Below are positions 59,315 to 64,000 of a stretch of 64,000 bases of DNA, one piece after another; the stretch's first letter is position 1; each line of letters opens with the position of its first letter. Location of the stretch: the NCBI GenBank assembly GCA_014529385.2, contig CM043969.1:20426946-20490945 (forward strand), given 5' to 3'. A model generated the notes under the pieces. It was not told where the DNA came from, did no database searches, and was given only the letters and a program-made list of their open reading frames with translations. The DNA is from Adiantum capillus-veneris. Its lineage: Eukaryota > Streptophyta > Polypodiopsida > Polypodiales > Pteridaceae. The position numbers and the translations under genes are program-made.

Positions 59315-60450
59315 CTAGCTACGGCTAGATTGATGTTGTCTAATCAGACGTCTCATCACGTCCAAGCGATGTATGTGTCGGATTCTGTAGAAAAAAACAA
59401 TAAGACTTTCTGTAAGTATAAACATATAATTTATAAAACAATACAACAAATGAAAAGAGTAAATCCTAATACTAACCATGCCACCGTGAGAACTTAGAAT
59501 GTCCATTAGGGCGTTTAAGCCCTTTTTGCCTGCGTACTCACGCTCGTACGGTGTGGGGTCACGTCCTATCATCAACCACTGTTCAAAACATACAAAGAAT
59601 TCATTATGTTAGAATTTAAAAGTACAAATAGACGTAACTACCAAACCTAAAGTGCAATGCAAAAACATTTACAAAATTGGCCTCAAATGATGCCCACCTG
59701 TCGCTCCCCAAGTGGTGCGATCTCCCTGCCTCTACTCGCGCTTTTGCTACCTCCTTTTGTTGCTTCCACTTGTCAGGATTCTTGCACGCTGCTTTTTTCA
59801 CATTCTTTCAATCTTCTTTGGCCAGTCAATCTGGTCTATTTTACTCATGATTTATTACTTTTTGCACTTCAAAACGCTTGTGCTTGCAGTATTCGCGTAT
59901 TTGAACCTTGATAAGGTCTTCATTGAAGCGCTCATCCCGACTTGACATGGGAAACTCGTCATGCAGCATGCTGATGACTCTGTCTTTTAATTCACTTGGC
60001 ACTTCACTCCAGGTGTTTAGTATGTAGTGTTTAAACACCTGAGAGCAAAGACTACGTATGCGTGAGATCACCTTCTTGCTTTCATCATCCAAGATGATAC
60101 CGTTGCTAATGTCAACGGAGTACAGCAAGCCCTCTCGCCTGTGACGCGTAAACCTGGGTGTCTTGGTAGGGGTCAATAGTGGGGTGTCAATGGGGGTATG
60201 GATGTCAGATGTCTCCATTGGAGTCTGGGCCCCGAAGCGAGGAGTGTCGACTGGGGTGACTCCCGGAGTATTAGGTAGTGGTGTGTAGCCAGGAATGGCC
60301 GATAGCCACGTAAAACCTGGAATAGATGGAGATTTCGTGGCTGGTGTGGGGGTGGGCAAACAAGGGGAAGGTAAAGAGCCTCGTCAAACACGAGGCGGTG
60401 TCGAGGCATTAGCGGTGGCATCCCCACAATAACCACCATCTCCACCACTA
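59315..60450 (-). pseudogene. TnpA-like (Transposase_24 type) gene of the second CACTA
   Basis: The minus-strand first exon (60359-59841) starts with a Thr-Pro repeat region (TPLPNTPGVTPVDTPRF, then TPIDTPLLTPTKTPRF). ILNTWSEVPSELKDRVISML and HDEFPM follow, the conserved W..iP...k..i block. The next exon (59801-59690) reads KNPDKWKQQKEVAKARVEAG and HHLGSDRWASFEA, the conserved basic-plus-GS segment. A third piece (59575-59480) reads RDPTPYEREYAGKKGL. Splice signals fit between pieces. The product would bind the GCGACG subterminal repeats. No stop interrupts the first exon. Confidence 0.75.
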
Positions 60451-60691
60451 GAGCATCGGGAGTGTGAAGATCGTCTCATCGACATCGAAGCTTCAGAGCA
60501 TGCTGAATGCTCTGAAATAGAGGGAGACACTGAAGGAGTAGAATGACGTGATGGTGCTCCAGATCAATGACGATCCTCACACCACCTCCTTTGTTGGGGT
60601 GACAAAGAAGAAAGAAACTCATCATCATCCATACCTGCATTAAACAGACAAACATTTAATCTTAGTATTGAACGGAGAAGAAAACATGGAC

Positions 60692-60698
<7 letters not shown>

Positions 60699-60758
<60 letters not shown>

Positions 60759-60760
60759 GG
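60699..60760. repeat. (GA)n microsatellite
   Basis: About 28 GA units with one GC interruption. Confidence 0.95.
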
Positions 60761-60850
60761 ACTCATAAAGGGGGAGGGATTCTTGTGTAAAGAGATTCCT
60801 GTGAAGTTCTTGTGAATTTGTCTCCCGTGTGCATTCTATGTATCTTGTAA

Positions 60851-61115
60851 AAGCACTACGCTCCAAGTGCAATGGAGACTGAGACTGCAATCACGAAGGA
60901 GATGATCCGTCTTTGCTCATAGATGATGCTCGCCCCTCCACTAGATCTAGTTGATCTGGTGAAAGAGACGCTAAGAAGCAGTAGTGCTTCTTAGCGTCTC
61001 TTTTGTCTGATCAACTAGATCTAGTGGAGGGACAAGCAATATCTATGAGCAGAGACAAATTACCTCCTTTGTGATTGCAGCCTCAGTCTCCATCACACTC
61101 GAAGCGCAGTGCTTG
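60851..61115. repeat. 265-bp palindrome with ~130-bp arms
   Basis: The arms meet near 60980 at AAGAAGCAGTAGTGCTTCTT. Going outward, AGAGACGCTAAGAAGCA, GATCAACTAGATCTAGTGGA, CTATGAGCA, TGGAGACTGAG and AGCACT are matched in inverted order, with a few percent of mismatches. It sits between the TnpA-like and DUF4216 exons. Confidence 0.9.
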
Positions 61116-61318
61116 TCGGCATATCAAACTTTCACGACACACCAAGGAGTGTCCCTTTACCTGGAGCATACGTACTTGGAGTGGACGCAATGACAATTAA
61201 ACACAATTTAATTTTCTCAAGTATAGAATATAGACAAAAATGGACAAAAAGCCATGTGAATACAATATATATTATAAAACGGAGCAAAATTGTTCAAATA
61301 CAATGTTTATGGCTTTAA

Positions 61319-62036
61319 GAGGTCTCTGTCTCATCCTCACATAGCTCAGCATAATTCCCTACATCTACATAGAGCTCTCCGTTTAGGCAAATGTCCTCCG
61401 TTTCATTTTGTAGATCCTTTGTATGCACCCCATAGAGAATAGCAGCTTGATACTACTCTGGCACCACCTCAGCGGCTTCTTACTAAGCATCTTCTCCAAT
61501 CTCCTCCATTGATGCCGCTATGATTGACATATGGTAGCCCTCTTACATCCGTGCACTACGAGGGGCTACCTCTATGACGTACCACCAGTTTGATGCAGAC
61601 TTTGTAAGATGAAATATCACCTGCCAGAGCCACATAACTTACATGAGAGCTTCCAACCACATAGCTTCAAAAATTGGATGTTAACTATTTACATACTTAC
61701 TTGTTCACAATTCTCGGGTAGTACGAAAGTGTCTCTTAGGTCGGTCCATTTTTTAGTTGAATCCACCTCAAGGAAACCAGACTCTCCTCTACAGACAGTA
61801 GTATCGTGACCCTCCATGTTTATCTTGAACCATTGCACATTGAACAAGTTGACAAAACATCCTCTATAATCGATCCTCAAAATCTCTTGTAGCGTGCCAA
61901 AGTAAGTGAGTTCCGCCACCACAGGATTTGCATCAGAGGACCGTCGTCGACTAGACTGTTCAAATTTTTCCATGATTCCACAATTTGCCATGATTCCACA
62001 ATCTTGAGTAAAACATTTTTTGTCGATCCGTTCCAC
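61319..62036 (-). pseudogene. TNP2 C-terminal region (DUF4216) of the second CACTA
   Basis: The minus-strand exon (62036 to about 61705) reads SSDANPVVAELTYFGTLQEI, RIDYRGCFVNLFNVQWFKI and FLEVDSTKKWTDLRDTFVLP, with a GTAAGT donor. This is the DUF4216 pattern of CACTA transposases. The next exon (about 61620-61319) has SASNWWYVIEVAPRSARM and ends GELYVDVGNYAELCEDETET, with three or more stops on the way. The catalytic Transposase_21 part is not seen upstream. Confidence 0.85.
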
Positions 62037-63420
62037 CCCAAAATGTCAACCTTTACACCATCCTGCTATGTATGACTTATACTACAACCAACAAAGATTA
62101 TGAGTGGCCGTTCAAACATCTAGAAAGTCACCAATTGTACATTACAAACTTACATTGGTCGCGCAACCCCAAGAGTATTGCCACTCTTCCTCAGTCACTT
62201 CTTCACCGCGCTGTTGTGTACTTTTCAATTGGTTATGCAACCATCCCGGGGGATTCACTATGGATTTCCGTATGGTATCATGTGAGTGTACAAGAGGGGG
62301 GTTTTTAGAGGCCAGACATAAGCGTATACAATAGGGGTAGCCCCCCATTATTTCATGCTCGTACCGTATGCATAAGGGAGGGGGGGGGACCTACCCCGCG
62401 GGAGGGGGGATGGGATATTAAGTGTTTATGCCATAAGACACATTCTCTAACAAGCCAATCAAAGAATCTTTCACATGAGGGTGTTGTTATTGGTATTTCA
62501 AAGAGTTAATCTACTCCACTAGCAAACTAAGATAGCTATACCAATGAGAAGATATGGTAGCTTCTAGATTTTTTGGGGTCGATGCTACCATAAACTTGAC
62601 TAATATTCTTCTATGTAGCCACTAGGCATCAATATCTTGGACATCCAGACCCTCATTAGCCTCTTCAACATCATCATAATCAATACCACCATCCGCATAG
62701 CCTTTGTCTCCACATCTGCACCCTCATTTTATTTCTTGTTGTCTTCTTGCACATCATCCAAGTCACTATTCTCTTCTTCTTCTTCGTATGCAAACTCAAT
62801 AGCAACACCAATGACATGATCAAGAAATTCTCCTGCACCACGATACCAACTTTATAACCATCATTGTAATCTATAATAAGTGTCCCAATCTTTGCCTGTG
62901 CATGCATTGTTTAGTAGCTTTTCAAACTCTTTCTTCTCATCTAGATCCTTGATATTGTCAGTCTTAAGGACAACTAGAACTTTATCAGCTACCCTATGTA
63001 AATTATCTTGGGGTTGATCGCCATATTGTTGTTGTATGAGGTTCAGAAGGGCTTCCCTCTCGTGTATTCCTTGAGTGGGGGGGCCTTAGTCATGGGATAT
63101 GCTTATGTATCACCAAGTTGACTTATGTATTAAATACTTTAAAGATTCCCTCTTACGTATCCTCTAACTAAGGTCCTCACACTCATCCCTTGTGCGCTAT
63201 ATGTTGAGACTAGGAATGGCAGCAACATTGCATACACATTGCCAAACGGAGCTGCAGGCCTTGTTGGCAACCAGCTTGATGCCATTTCGAGTATGCTTTT
63301 GGATGGGGGGTTTGCTTGCTTAAATATGGCGGAGGCATGCCCATCCCATTTCAACCAATGAGAGCTTTGTGTTTGACTTGTTACTTGGTGAGTCAAAGGT
63401 CCTTTTTCTGATATCTGAAC
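62037..63420. other. Non-coding or unrecognised stretch before the dehydrin-like gene
   Basis: A minus-strand acidic piece near 62900-62630 (KLLNNACTGKDW, then EFAYEEEENSDLDDVQED) could be old transposase sequence but has stops. Poly-G/C clusters lie at 62379-62410. The open frame at 63600-63139 on the minus strand matches nothing I know. Confidence 0.4.
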
Positions 63421-63430
63421 GCAGCAGCCA

Positions 63431-63440
63431 CCACGTGGCA
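63431..63440. promoter_or_regulatory. G-box/ABRE-type element (CCACGTGGCA)
   Basis: A perfect CACGTGGC core lies about 205 bp before the dehydrin-like start codon. ABA-response elements of this form are common in LEA/dehydrin promoters. An A/T-rich TATA-like stretch (AATAAAATAAAAAG) lies at about 63508-63521. Confidence 0.55.
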
Positions 63441-63642
63441 TTAGATTTGAATTAAAAAGAAAAACATCACTGCCAAACTTTGCCTCGTCGTGAAAAGCTA
63501 CCAGGTGAATAAAATAAAAAGCGCACTCTACGTTGCGTTGCAATCGCAGATCAAGTTGAAGGGTACGTCGCATGCTTGCCAACGTGATGAGCACTGCCAA
63601 CGAGACAAGCCTACAGATTAGTAGCTCTTAGGGGGAGAAAGC

Positions 63643-63775
63643 ATGGCCAACATGATGGAGAAGATCGGCGACAAACTGCATATGGGCGGCCACAAGAAGG
63701 AGGAGCCCCACACTGTAGGAGCCGCCCATGTGCCTCATTATGCAGCCCCCCTGGCTATGGCACCGCATGGCAAAG
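63643..63775 (+). CDS. Dehydrin-like (LEA) protein, first exon
   Basis: The ATG is in a strong context (AAAGCATGG). The frame reads MANMMEKIGDKLHMGGHKKE, then HTVGAAHVPHYAAPL and MAPHGKG. The start, with an amphipathic Lys-rich helix (MEKIGDKL) and a GGHKK stretch rich in His and Gly, resembles small dehydrins of the HIRD11/SKn type, which protect proteins and membranes during drying. The exon ends at AAAG with GTATCC following (63776), a good donor in the usual place for a short first exon. The remaining exons lie beyond the window. It has no stops and is not embedded in transposon sequence, so it is the best candidate here for a live gene. The family call rests on a short exon. Confidence 0.55.
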
Positions 63776-64000
63776 GTATCCTTCTAGTGGTACTGAAACA
63801 GAAGATATCAGATTTCAATCAATGATCAGTTGGCCTAATCTACAGTCGAATCACCAACACTCATTGCCTTCCCAAGTCGTTCAGCACATGCATATGTCCT
63901 AGTGTATTCTATAGATGTTATATAGCAAGGCCCACCAATCAAAACTAGTTATGAAATGGTGATGCATGTTTTGGATAGGTGCCCACTTAGAAAGGGATGT
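63776..64000. other. Presumed first intron of the dehydrin-like gene (continues past the window)
   Basis: It begins GTATCC and contains no further exon that I can identify before the edge. Confidence 0.4.

Larger units (their letters stand above)
58670..62036 (-). mobile_element. Second CACTA element (3' end at 58670, right end not found)
   Basis: The terminus CACTACAAGAGG begins at 58670. Subterminal motifs TAGCGACGG, GTCGCTAAGACC, ATAGCGACGCAT and similar fill 58670-58900. Both TnpA-like and DUF4216 exons inside read on the minus strand. The opposite end is not identified, so the element may be truncated. Confidence 0.75.

Noticed and set aside
60970-60985. CAGTAGTGCTT as the right end of the second CACTA, with a CTT duplication matching 58667-58669
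   Set aside because: It is the exact centre of a 265-bp palindrome, and the DUF4216 exons of the same element lie beyond it. The match is probably chance.

Overview
This is a window of a large, repeat-rich plant nuclear genome. I see no bacterial gene density or operons. Instead there are spliced fragments, plant LTR retrotransposons of both superfamilies, CACTA (En/Spm) DNA transposons and long microsatellites. Plant-specific gene fragments are also present: an AP2/ERF domain, a clock-type PRR receiver, PPR repeats and a plant NT-C2-family C-terminal half. The wording of the PPR repeats and the fern-like look of the elements make me favour a fern or another seed-free vascular plant, but that is inference. 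Almost everything is dead or dying transposon. The only plausible intact host gene is the first exon of a dehydrin-like LEA gene at 63.64 kb.

Layout. 1-5.0 kb: a broken Ty3/gypsy pol on the + strand with an unusual order: RT, RNase H, two tandem HHCC zinc domains, integrase, then a retropepsin domain after the integrase. 5-13 kb: LTR and leader debris, a cluster of perfect-palindrome foldback units (8.27-9.29 kb), and an array of a conserved palindrome at fixed ~283-bp spacing (11.9-12.9 kb). 13.09-15.85 kb: a long decayed transposon ORF with coiled coil. It is cut by a 23.3-kb CACTA element (15850-39170) and resumes in the same frame at 39174. A likely LTR and primer-binding site follow (39.48-40.04 kb).

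The big CACTA carries a TnpA-like gene on the - strand, split by about 9 kb. It also carries a + strand gene joining a cysteine-rich exon, a SET-like domain and a TNP2/DUF4216-like C-terminus. Nested inside are copia LTRs in inverted orientation and fragments of at least four host gene families: PRR, PPR, ERF and NT-C2. This makes it a Pack-CACTA-type gene carrier.

41.5-58.7 kb: a minus-strand copia, a minus-strand gypsy gag, a second palindrome array (46.6-47.6 kb), a nearly full-length but disabled copia (49.4-53.3 kb), a TTAA-flanked piggyBac-like non-autonomous element (53706-55043), another copia fragment, and a second retropepsin plus basic-tail ORF interrupted at its active site by a second CACTA. 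58.67-62.0 kb: that second CACTA, with TnpA-like and DUF4216 exons and a 265-bp palindrome. 62.0-64.0 kb: low-complexity DNA, then the dehydrin-like gene with an upstream G-box/ABRE.
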